Assembly: GCF_020379485.1 (NCBI RefSeq)
Contig: NW_026016720.1
Coordinates: 1 to 64,000 of the forward strand
Direction of reading: 5' to 3'
DNA: 64,000 nt
Origin: Brassica napus
Taxonomy: Eukaryota; Streptophyta; Magnoliopsida; Brassicales; Brassicaceae
In this document: positions 23,001 through 35,487 of the stretch, one piece after another
How the letters are laid out: each line of letters begins with the position of its first letter
How positions within the stretch are numbered: the first letter of the stretch is position 1
Translations under genes and position numbers: made by a program
Notes under the pieces: generated by a model
Seen by the model: only the letters and a program-made list of their open reading frames with translations
Databases searched by the model: none
Told to the model about the DNA's origin: nothing

Positions 23001-26000
23001 ATCACTTTGTAAGAAGCTTGATTTGGATACATAAAGTGGTGGAGAATCACCAGGAAGTTGAATAAATCTCATAGGAGTTGGGATGAAGAAGTTATCCCAC
23101 TTTCTAATCAGGTGATTCCAGTTTCCCAGTTTGGGAATAGGACAGCTTCTTCGTCGTTCCAATAACACCAGGATGAATCACTTTGTAAGAAGCTTGATTT
23201 GGATACATAAAGTGGTGGAGAATCACCAGGAAGTTGAATAAATCTCATAGGAGTTGGGATGAAGAAGTTATCCCACTTTCTAATCAGGTGATTCCAGTTT
23301 CCCAGTTTGGGAATAGGACAGCTTCTTCGTCGTTCCAATAAACCAGGATGAATCACTTTGTAAGAAGCTTGATTTGGATACATAAAGTGGTGGAGAATCA
23401 CCAGGAAGTTGAATAAATCTCATAGGAGTTGGGATGAAGAAGTTATCCCACTTTCTAATCAGGTGATTCCAGTTTCCCAGTTTGGGAATAGGACAGCTTC
23501 TTCGTCGTTCCAATAACACCAGGATGAATCACTTTGTAAGAAGCTTGATTTGGATACATAAAGTGGTGGAGAATCACCAGGAAGTTGAATAAATCTCATA
23601 GGAGTTGGGATGAAGAAGTTATCCCACTTTCTAATCAGGTGATTCCAGTTTCCCAGTTTGGGAATAGGACAGCTTCTTCGTCGTTCCAATCAAACCAGGA
23701 TGAATCACTTTGTAAGAAGCTTGATTTGGATACATAAAGTGGTGGAGAATCACCAGGAAGTTGAATAATCTCATAGGAGTTGGGATGAAGAAGTTATCCC
23801 ACTTTCTAATCAGGTGATTCCAGTTTCCCAGTTTGGGAATAGGACAGCTTCTTCGTCGTCGTTCCAATAAACCAGGATGAATCACTTTGTAAGAAGCTTG
23901 ATTTGGATACATAAAGTGGTGGAGAATCACCAGGAAGTTGAATAAATCTCATAGGAGTTGGGATGAAGAAGTTATCCCACTTTCTAATCAGGTGATTCCA
24001 GTTTCCCAGTTTGGGAATAGGACAGCTTCTTCGTCGTTCCAATAAACCAGGATGAATCACTTTGTAAGAAGCTTGATTTGGATACATAAAGTGGTGGAGA
24101 ATCACCAGGAAGTTGAATAAATCTCATAGGAGTTGGGATGAAGAAGTTATCCCACTTTCTAATCAGGTGATTCCAGTTTCCCAGTTTGGGAATAGGACAG
24201 CTTCTTCGTCGTTCCAATAACACCAGGATGAATCACTTTGTAAGAAGCTTGATTTGGATACATAAAGTGGTGGAGAATCACCAGGAAGTTGAATAAATCT
24301 CATAGGAGTTGGGATGAAGAAGTTATCCCACTTTCTAATCAGGTGATTCCAGTTTCCCAGTTTGGGAATAGGACAGCTTCTTCGTCGTTCCAATAAACCA
24401 GGATGAATCACTTTGTAAGAAGCTTGATTTGGATACATAAAGTGGTGGAGAATCACCAGGAAGTTGAATAAATCTCATAGGAGTTGGGATGAAGAAGTTA
24501 TCCCACTTTCTAATCAGGTGATTCCAGTTTCCCAGTTTGGGAATAGGACAGCTTCTTCGTCGTTCCAATAAACCAGGATGAATCACTTTGTAAGAAGCTT
24601 GATTTGGATACATAAAGTGGTGGAGAATCACCAGGAAGTTGAATAAATCTCATAGGAGTTGGGATGAAGAAGTTATCCCACTTTCTAATCAGGTGATTCC
24701 AGTTTCCCAGTTTGGGAATAGGACAGCTTCTTCGTCGTTCCAATAAACCAGGATGAATCACTTTGTAAGAAGCTTGATTTGGATACATAAAGTGGTGGAG
24801 AATCACCAGGAAGTTGAATAATCTCATAGGAGTTGGGATGAAGAAGTTATCCCACTTTCTAATCAGGTGATTCCAGTTTCCCAGTTTGGGAATAGGACAG
24901 CTTCTTCGTCGTTCCAATAACACCAGGATGAATCACTTTGTAAGAAGCTTGATTTGGATACATAAAGTGGTGGAGAATCACCAGGAAGTTGAATAAATCT
25001 CATAGGAGTTGGGATGAAGAAGTTATCCCACTTTCTAATCAGGTGATTCCAGTTTCCCAGTTTGGGAATAGGACAGCTTCTTCGTCGTTCCAATAAACCA
25101 GGATGAATCACTTTGTAAGAAGCTTGATTTGGATACATAAAGTGGTGGAGAATCACCAGGAAGTTGAATAAATCTCATAGGAGTTGGGATGAAGAAGTTA
25201 TCCCACTTTCTAATCAGGTGATTCCAGTTTCCCAGTTTGGGAATAGGACAGCTTCTTCGTCGTTCCAATCAAACCAGGATGAATCACTTTGTAAGAAGCT
25301 TGATTTGGATACATAAAGTGGTGGAGAATCACCAGGAAGTTGAATAAATCTCATAGGAGTTGGGATGAAGAAGTTATCCCACTTTCTAATCAGGTGATTC
25401 CAGTTTCCCAGTTTGGGAATAGGACAGCTTCTTCGTCGTTCCAATAACACCAGGATGAATCACTTTGTAAGAAGCTTGATTTGGATACATAAAGTGGTGG
25501 AGAATCACCAGGAAGTTGAATAAATCTCATAGGAGTTGGGATGAAGAAGTTATCCCACTTTCTAATCAGGTGATTCCAGTTTCCCAGTTTGGGAATAGGA
25601 CAGCTTCTTCGTCGTTCCAATAACACCAGGATGAATCACTTTGTAAGAAGCTTGATTTGGATACATAAAGTGGTGGAGAATCACCAGGAAGTTGAATAAT
25701 CTCATAGGAGTTGGGATGAAGAAGTTATCCCACTTTCTAATCAGGTGATTCCAGTTTCCCAGTTTGGGAATAGGACAGCTTCTTCGTCGTTCCAATAAAC
25801 CAGGATGAATCACTTTGTAAGAAGCTTGATTTGGATACATAAAGTGGTGGAGAATCACCAGGAAGTTGAATAAATCTCATAGGAGTTGGGATGAAGAAGT
25901 TATCCCACTTTCTAATCAGGTGATTCCAGTTTCCCAGTTTGGGAATAGGACAGCTTCTTCGTCGTTCCAATAAACCAGGATGAATCACTTTGTAAGAAGC

Positions 26001-29000
26001 TTGATTTGGATACATAAAGTGGTGGAGAATCACCAGGAAGTTGAATAAATCTCATAGGAGTTGGGATGAAGAAGTTATCCCACTTTCTAATCAGGTGATT
26101 CCAGTTTCCCAGTTTGGGAATAGGACAGCTTCTTCGTCGTTCCAATAACACCAGGATGAATCACTTTGTAAGAAGCTTGATTTGGATACATAAAGTGGTG
26201 GAGAATCACCAGGAAGTTGAATAAATCTCATAGGAGTTGGGATGAAGAAGTTATCCCACTTTCTAATCAGGTGATTCCAGTTTCCCAGTTTGGGAATAGG
26301 ACAGCTTCTTCGTCGTTCCAATAAACCAGGATGAATCACTTTGTAAGAAGCTTGATTTGGATACATAAAGTGGTGGAGAATCACCAGGAAGTTGAATAAT
26401 CTCATAGGAGTTGGGATGAAGAAGTTATCCCACTTTCTAATCAGGTGATTCCAGTTTCCCAGTTTGGGAATAGGACAGCTTCTTCGTCGTTCCAATAAAC
26501 CAGGATGAATCACTTTGTAAGAAGCTTGATTTGGATACATAAAGTGGTGGAGAATCACCAGGAAGTTGAATAAATCTCATAGGAGTTGGGATGAAGAAGT
26601 TATCCCACTTTCTAATCAGGTGATTCCAGTTTCCCAGTTTGGGAATAGGACAGCTTCTTCGTCGTTCCAATAACACCAGGATGAATCACTTTGTAAGAAG
26701 CTTGATTTGGATACATAAAGTGGTGGAGAATCACCAGGAAGTTGAATAAATCTCATAGGAGTTGGGATGAAGAAGTTATCCCACTTTCTAATCAGGTGAT
26801 TCCAGTTTCCCAGTTTGGGAATAGGACAGCTTCTTCGTCGTTCCAATAACACCAGGATGAATCACTTTGTAAGAAGCTTGATTTGGATACATAAAGTGGT
26901 GGAGAATCACCAGGAAGTTGAATAAATCTCATAGGAGTTGGGATGAAGAAGTTATCCCACTTTCTAATCAGGTGATTCCAGTTTCCCAGTTTGGGAATAG
27001 GACAGCTTCTTCGTCGTTCCAATCAACACCAGGATGAATCACTTTGTAAGAAGCTTGATTTGGATACATAAAGTGGTGGAGAATCACCAGGAAGTTGAAT
27101 AAATCTCATAGGAGTTGGGATGAAGAAGTTATCCCACTTTCTAATCAGGTGATTCCAGTTTCCCAGTTTGGGAATAGGACAGCTTCTTCGTCGTTCCAAT
27201 CAAACCAGGATGAATCACTTTGTAAGAAGCTTGATTTGGATACATAAAGTGGTGGAGAATCACCAGGAAGTTGAATTAATCTCATAGGAGTTGGGATGAA
27301 GAAGTTATCCCACTTTCTAATCAGGTGATTCCAGTTTCCCAGTTTGGGAATAGGACAGCTTCTTCGTCGTTCCAATAACACCAGGATGAATCACTTTGTA
27401 AGAAGCTTGATTTGGATACATAAAGTGGTGGAGAATCACCAGGAAGTTGAATAAATCTCATAGGAGTTGGGATGAAGAAGTTATCCCACTTTCTAATCAG
27501 GTGATTCCAGTTTCCCAGTTTGGGAATAGGACAGCTTCTTCGTCGTTCCAATAACACCAGGATGAATCACTTTGTAAGAAGCTTGATTTGGATACATAAA
27601 GTGGTGGAGAATCACCAGGAAGTTGAATAAATCTCATAGGAGTTGGGATGAAGAAGTTATCCCACTTTCTAATCAGGTGATTCCAGTTTCCCAGTTTGGG
27701 AATAGGACAGCTTCTTCGTCGTTCCAATCAAACCAGGATGAATCACTTTGTAAGAAGCTTGATTTGGATACATAAAGTGGTGGAGAATCACCAGGAAGTT
27801 GAATAAATCTCATAGGAGTTGGGATGAAGAAGTTATCCCACTTTCTAATCAGGTGATTCCAGTTTCCCAGTTTGGGAATAGGACAGCTTCTTCGTCGTTC
27901 CAATAACACCAGGATGAATCACTTTGTAAGAAGCTTGATTTGGATACATAAAGTGGTGGAGAATCACCAGGAAGTTGAAATCTCATAGGAGTTGGGATGA
28001 AGAAGTTATCCCACTTTCTAATCAGGTGATTCCAGTTTCCCAGTTTGGGAATAGGACAGCTTCTTCGTCGTTCCAATAACACCAGGATGAATCACTTTGT
28101 AAGAAGCTTGATTTGGATACATAAAGTGGTGGAGAATCACCAGGAAGTTGAATAAATCTCATAGGAGTTGGGATGAAGAAGTTATCCCACTTTCTAATCA
28201 GGTGATTCCAGTTTCCCAGTTTGGGAATAGGACAGCTTCTTCGTCGTTCCAATAACACCAGGATGAATCACTTTGTAAGAAGCTTGATTTGGATACATAA
28301 AGTGGTGGAGAATCACCAGGAAGTTGAATAAATCTCATAGGAGTTGGGATGAAGAAGTTATCCCACTTTCTAATCAGGTGATTCCAGTTTCCCAGTTTGG
28401 GAATAGGACAGCTTCTTCGTCGTTCCAATAACACCAGGATGAATCACTTTGTAAGAAGCTTGATTTGGATACATAAAGTGGTGGAGAATCACCAGGAAGT
28501 TGAATAAATCTCATAGGAGTTGGGATGAAGAAGTTATCCCACTTTCTAATCAGGTGATTCCAGTTTCCCAGTTTGGGAATAGGACAGCTTCTTCGTCGTT
28601 CCAATAACACCAGGATGAATCACTTTGTAAGAAGCTTGATTTGGATACATAAAGTGGTGGAGAATCACCAGGAAGTTGAATAAATCTCATAGGAGTTGGG
28701 ATGAAGAAGTTATCCCACTTTCTAATCAGGTGATTCCAGTTTCCCAGTTTGGGAATAGGACAGCTTCTTCGTCGTTCCAATAACACCAGGATGAATCACT
28801 TTGTAAGAAGCTTGATTTGGATACATAAAGTGGTGGAGAATCACCAGGAAGTTGAATAAATCTCATAGGAGTTGGGATGAAGAAGTTATCCCACTTTCTA
28901 ATCAGGTGATTCCAGTTTCCCAGTTTGGGAATAGGACAGCTTCTTCGTCGTTCCAATAACACCAGGATGAATCACTTTGTAAGAAGCTTGATTTGGATAC

Positions 29001-29477
29001 ATAAAGTGGTGGAGAATCACCAGGAAGTTGAATAAATCTCATAGGAGTTGGGATGAAGAAGTTATCCCACTTTCTAATCAGGTGATTCCAGTTTCCCAGT
29101 TTGGGAATAGGACAGCTTCTTCGTCGTTCCAATAACACCAGGATGAATCACTTTGTAAGAAGCTTGATTTGGATACATAAAGTGGTGGAGAATCACCAGG
29201 AAGTTGAATAATCTCATAGGAGTTGGGATGAAGAAGTTATCCCACTTTCTAATCAGGTGATTCCAGTTTCCCAGTTTGGGAATAGGACAGCTTCTTCGTC
29301 GTTCCAATAAACCAGGATGAATCACTTTGTAAGAAGCTTGATTTGGATACATAAAGTGGTGGAGAATCACCAGGAAGTTGAATAATCTCATAGGAGTTGG
29401 GATGAAGAAGTTATCCCACTTTCTAATCAGGTGATTCCAGTTTCCCAGTTTGGGAATAGGACAGCTTCTTCGTCGTT

Positions 29478-30541
29478 CCAATAACACCAGGATGAATCAC
29501 TTTGTAAGAAGCTTGATTTGGATACATAAAGTGGTGGAGAATCACCAGGAAGTTGAATAAATCTCATAGGAGTTGGGATGAAGAAGTTATCCCACTTTCT
29601 AATCAGGTGATTCCAGTTTCCCAGTTTGGGAATAGGACAGCTTCTTCGTCGTTCCAATAACACCAGGATGAATCACTTTGTAAGAAGCTTGATTTGGATA
29701 CATAAAGTGGTGGAGAATCACCAGGAAGTTGAATAAATCTCATAGGAGTTGGGATGAAGAAGTTATCCCACTTTCTAATCAGGTGATTCCAGTTTCCCAG
29801 TTTGGGAATAGGACAGCTTCTTCGTCGTTCCAATAAACCAGGATGAATCACTTTGTAAGAAGCTTGATTTGGATACATAAAGTGGTGGAGAATCACCAGG
29901 AAGTTGAATAAATCTCATAGGAGTTGGGATGAAGAAGTTATCCCACTTTCTAATCAGGTGATTCCAGTTTCCCAGTTTGGGAATAGGACAGCTTCTTCGT
30001 CGTTCCAATAACACCAGGATGAATCACTTTGTAAGAAGCTTGATTTGGATACATAAAGTGGTGGAGAATCACCAGGAAGTTGAATTAATCTCATAGGAGT
30101 TGGGATGAAGAAGTTATCCCACTTTCTAATCAGGTGATTCCAGTTTCCCAGTTTGGGAATAGGACAGCTTCTTCGTCGTTCCAATAACACCAGGATGAAT
30201 CACTTTGTAAGAAGCTTGATTTGGATACATAAAGTGGTGGAGAATCACCAGGAAGTTGAATAAATCTCATAGGAGTTGGGATGAAGAAGTTATCCCACTT
30301 TCTAATCAGGTGATTCCAGTTTCCCAGTTTGGGAATAGGACAGCTTCTTCGTCGTTCCAATAAACCAGGATGAATCACTTTGTAAGAAGCTTGATTTGGA
30401 TACATAAAGTGGTGGAGAATCACCAGGAAGTTGAATAAATCTCATAGGAGTTGGGATGAAGAAGTTATCCCACTTTCTAATCAGGTGATTCCAGTTTCCC
30501 AGTTTGGGAATAGGACAGCTTCTTCGTCGTTCCAATAACAC
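29478..30541 (+). repeat. Short higher-order repeat: trimer of about 527 bp
   Basis: The variant order AATAACACC, AATAACACC, AATAAACC (176+176+175 bp) repeats with a 527-bp period (sites near 29,478, 30,005 and 30,532). The same order precedes it at ~28.95-29.3 kb. The units are not perfectly identical; one carries ATTAATC near 30,083. This indicates multi-monomer duplication. Confidence 0.7.
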
Positions 30542-33500
30542 CAGGATGAATCACTTTGTAAGAAGCTTGATTTGGATACATAAAGTGGTGGAGAATCACC
30601 AGGAAGTTGAATAAATCTCATAGGAGTTGGGATGAAGAAGTTATCCCACTTTCTAATCAGGTGATTCCAGTTTCCCAGTTTGGGAATAGGACAGCTTCTT
30701 CGTCGTTCCAATAACACCAGGATGAATCACTTTGTAAGAAGCTTGATTTGGATACATAAAGTGGTGGAGAATCACCAGGAAGTTGAATAAATCTCATAGG
30801 AGTTGGGATGAAGAAGTTATCCCACTTTCTAATCAGGTGATTCCAGTTTCCCAGTTTGGGAATAGGACAGCTTCTTCGTCGTTCCAATAACACCAGGATG
30901 AATCACTTTGTAAGAAGCTTGATTTGGATACATAAAGTGGTGGAGAATCACCAGGAAGTTGAATAAATCTCATAGGAGTTGGGATGAAGAAGTTATCCCA
31001 CTTTCTAATCAGGTGATTCCAGTTTCCCAGTTTGGGAATAGGACAGCTTCTTCGTCGTTCCAATCAAACCAGGATGAATCACTTTGTAAGAAGCTTGATT
31101 TGGATACATAAAGTGGTGGAGAATCACCAGGAAGTTGAATAAATCTCATAGGAGTTGGGATGAAGAAGTTATCCCACTTTCTAATCAGGTGATTCCAGTT
31201 TCCCAGTTTGGGAATAGGACAGCTTCTTCGTCGTTCCAATAACACCAGGATGAATCACTTTGTAAGAAGCTTGATTTGGATACATAAAGTGGTGGAGAAT
31301 CACCAGGAAGTTGAATAAATCTCATAGGAGTTGGGATGAAGAAGTTATCCCACTTTCTAATCAGGTGATTCCAGTTTCCCAGTTTGGGAATAGGACAGCT
31401 TCTTCGTCGTTCCAATAACACCAGGATGAATCACTTTGTAAGAAGCTTGATTTGGATACATAAAGTGGTGGAGAATCACCAGGAAGTTGAATAAATCTCA
31501 TAGGAGTTGGGATGAAGAAGTTATCCCACTTTCTAATCAGGTGATTCCAGTTTCCCAGTTTGGGAATAGGACAGCTTCTTCGTCGTTCCAATCAACACCA
31601 GGATGAATCACTTTGTAAGAAGCTTGATTTGGATACATAAAGTGGTGGAGAATCACCAGGAAGTTGAATAAATCTCATAGGAGTTGGGATGAAGAAGTTA
31701 TCCCACTTTCTAATCAGGTGATTCCAGTTTCCCAGTTTGGGAATAGGACAGCTTCTTCGTCGTTCCAATAACACCAGGATGAATCACTTTGTAAGAAGCT
31801 TGATTTGGATACATAAAGTGGTGGAGAATCACCAGGAAGTTGAATAAATCTCATAGGAGTTGGGATGAAGAAGTTATCCCACTTTCTAATCAGGTGATTC
31901 CAGTTTCCCAGTTTGGGAATAGGACAGCTTCTTCGTCGTTCCAATAACACCAGGATGAATCACTTTGTAAGAAGCTTGATTTGGATACATAAAGTGGTGG
32001 AGAATCACCAGGAAGTTGAATAAATCTCATAGGAGTTGGGATGAAGAAGTTATCCCACTTTCTAATCAGGTGATTCCAGTTTCCCAGTTTGGGAATAGGA
32101 CAGCTTCTTCGTCGTTCCAATAACACCAGGATGAATCACTTTGTAAGAAGCTTGATTTGGATACATAAAGTGGTGGAGAATCACCAGGAAGTTGAATAAA
32201 TCTCATAGGAGTTGGGATGAAGAAGTTATCCCACTTTCTAATCAGGTGATTCCAGTTTCCCAGTTTGGGAATAGGACAGCTTCTTCGTCGTTCCAATCAA
32301 ACCAGGATGAATCACTTTGTAAGAAGCTTGATTTGGATACATAAAGTGGTGGAGAATCACCAGGAAGTTGAATAAATCTCATAGGAGTTGGGATGAAGAA
32401 GTTATCCCACTTTCTAATCAGGTGATTCCAGTTTCCCAGTTTGGGAATAGGACAGCTTCTTCGTCGTTCCAATAACACCAGGATGAATCACTTTGTAAGA
32501 AGCTTGATTTGGATACATAAAGTGGTGGAGAATCACCAGGAAGTTGAATAAATCTCATAGGAGTTGGGATGAAGAAGTTATCCCACTTTCTAATCAGGTG
32601 ATTCCAGTTTCCCAGTTTGGGAATAGGACAGCTTCTTCGTCGTTCCAATAACACCAGGATGAATCACTTTGTAAGAAGCTTGATTTGGATACATAAAGTG
32701 GTGGAGAATCACCAGGAAGTTGAATAAATCTCATAGGAGTTGGGATGAAGAAGTTATCCCACTTTCTAATCAGGTGATTCCAGTTTCCCAGTTTGGGAAT
32801 AGGACAGCTTCTTCGTCGTTCCAATAACACCAGGATGAATCACTTTGTAAGAAGCTTGATTTGGATACATAAAGTGGTGGAGAATCACCAGGAAGTTGAA
32901 TAAATCTCATAGGAGTTGGGATGAAGAAGTTATCCCACTTTCTAATCAGGTGATTCCAGTTTCCCAGTTTGGGAATAGGACAGCTTCTTCGTCGTTCCAA
33001 TAACACCAGGATGAATCACTTTGTAAGAAGCTTGATTTGGATACATAAAGTGGTGGAGAATCACCAGGAAGTTGAATAAATCTCATAGGAGTTGGGATGA
33101 AGAAGTTATCCCACTTTCTAATCAGGTGATTCCAGTTTCCCAGTTTGGGAATAGGACAGCTTCTTCGTCGTTCCAATAACACCAGGATGAATCACTTTGT
33201 AAGAAGCTTGATTTGGATACATAAAGTGGTGGAGAATCACCAGGAAGTTGAATAAATCTCATAGGAGTTGGGATGAAGAAGTTATCCCACTTTCTAATCA
33301 GGTGATTCCAGTTTCCCAGTTTGGGAATAGGACAGCTTCTTCGTCGTTCCAATCAAACCAGGATGAATCACTTTGTAAGAAGCTTGATTTGGATACATAA
33401 AGTGGTGGAGAATCACCAGGAAGTTGAATAAATCTCATAGGAGTTGGGATGAAGAAGTTATCCCACTTTCTAATCAGGTGATTCCAGTTTCCCAGTTTGG

Positions 33501-35311
33501 GAATAGGACAGCTTCTTCGTCGTTCCAATAACACCAGGATGAATCACTTTGTAAGAAGCTTGATTTGGATACATAAAGTGGTGGAGAATCACCAGGAAGT
33601 TGAATAAATCTCATAGGAGTTGGGATGAAGAAGTTATCCCACTTTCTAATCAGGTGATTCCAGTTTCCCAGTTTGGGAATAGGACAGCTTCTTCGTCGTT
33701 CCAATCAACCAGGATGAATCACTTTGTAAGAAGCTTGATTTGGATACATAAAGTGGTGGAGAATCACCAGGAAGTTGAATAAATCTCATAGGAGTTGGGA
33801 TGAAGAAGTTATCCCACTTTCTAATCAGGTGATTCCAGTTTCCCAGTTTGGGAATAGGACAGCTTCTTCGTCGTTCCAATCAAACCAGGATGAATCACTT
33901 TGTAAGAAGCTTGATTTGGATACATAAAGTGTTGGAGAATCACCAGGAAGTTGAATAAATCTCATAGGAGTTGGGATGAAGAAGTTATCCCACTTTCTAA
34001 TCAGGTGATTCCAGTTTCCCAGTTTGGGAATAGGACAGCTTCTTCGTCGTTCCAATAAACCAGGATGAATCACTTTGTAAGAAGCTTGATTTGGATACAT
34101 AAAGTGGTGGAGAATCACCAGGAAGTTGAATAAATCTCATAGGAGTTGGGATGAAGAAGTTATCCCACTTTCTAATCAGGTGATTCCAGTTTCCCAGTTT
34201 GGGAATAGGACAGCTTCTTCGTCGTTCCAATAAACCAGGATGAATCACTTTGTAAGAAGCTTGATTTGGATACATAAAGTGGTGGAGAATCACCAGGAAG
34301 TTGAATAAATCTCATAGGAGTTGGGATGAAGAAGTTATCCCACTTTCTAATCAGGTGATTCCAGTTTCCCAGTTTGGGAATAGGACAGCTTCTTCGTCGT
34401 TCCAATAACACCAGGATGAATCACTTTGTAAGAAGCTTGATTTGGATACATAAAGTGGTGGAGAATCACCAGGAAGTTGAATAAATCTCATAGGAGTTGG
34501 GATGAAGAAGTTATCCCACTTTCTAATCAGGTGATTCCAGTTTCCCAGTTTGGGAATAGGACAGCTTCTTCGTCGTTCCAATAACACCAGGATGAATCAC
34601 TTTGTAAGAAGCTTGATTTGGATACATAAAGTGGTGGAGAATCACCAGGAAGTTGAATAAATCTCATAGGAGTTGGGATGAAGAAGTTATCCCACTTTCT
34701 AATCAGGTGATTCCAGTTTCCCAGTTTGGGAATAGGACAGCTTCTTCGTCGTTCCAATAAACCAGGATGAATCACTTTGTAAGAAGCTTGATTTGGATAC
34801 ATAAAGTGGTGGAGAATCACCAGGAAGTTGAATAAATCTCATAGGAGTTGGGATGAAGAAGTTATCCCACTTTCTAATCAGGTGATTCCAGTTTCCCAGT
34901 TTGGGAATAGGACAGCTTCTTCGTCGTTCCAATCAAACCAGGATGAATCACTTTGTAAGAAGCTTGATTTGGATACATAAAGTGGTGGAGAATCACCAGG
35001 AAGTTGAATAAATCTCATAGGAGTTGGGATGAAGAAGTTATCCCACTTTCTAATCAGGTGATTCCAGTTTCCCAGTTTGGGAATAGGACAGCTTCTTCGT
35101 CGTTCCAATAACACCAGGATGAATCACTTTGTAAGAAGCTTGATTTGGATACATAAAGTGGTGGAGAATCACCAGGAAGTTGAATAAATCTCATAGGAGT
35201 TGGGATGAAGAAGTTATCCCACTTTCTAATCAGGTGATTCCAGTTTCCCAGTTTGGGAATAGGACAGCTTCTTCGTCGTTCCAATCAAACCAGGATGAAT
35301 CACTTTGTAAG

Positions 35312-35487
35312 AAGCTTGATTTGGATACATAAAGTGGTGGAGAATCACCAGGAAGTTGAATAAATCTCATAGGAGTTGGGATGAAGAAGTTATCCCACTT
35401 TCTAATCAGGTGATTCCAGTTTCCCAGTTTGGGAATAGGACAGCTTCTTCGTCGTTCCAATCAAACCAGGATGAATCACTTTGTAAG
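35312..35487 (+). repeat. Representative 176-bp satellite monomer with dyad symmetries
   Basis: This is a typical consensus monomer, AAGCTT to the next AAGCTT. Three inverted pairs are visible: GAATCACC (35,342-35,349) with GGTGATTC (35,409-35,416); TGGGAT (35,377-35,382) with ATCCCA (35,392-35,397), loop 9; and TTCCCA (35,421-35,426) with TGGGAA (35,430-35,435), loop 3. The second pair lies inside the first. The arms are conserved in nearly all monomers. Confidence 0.85.
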
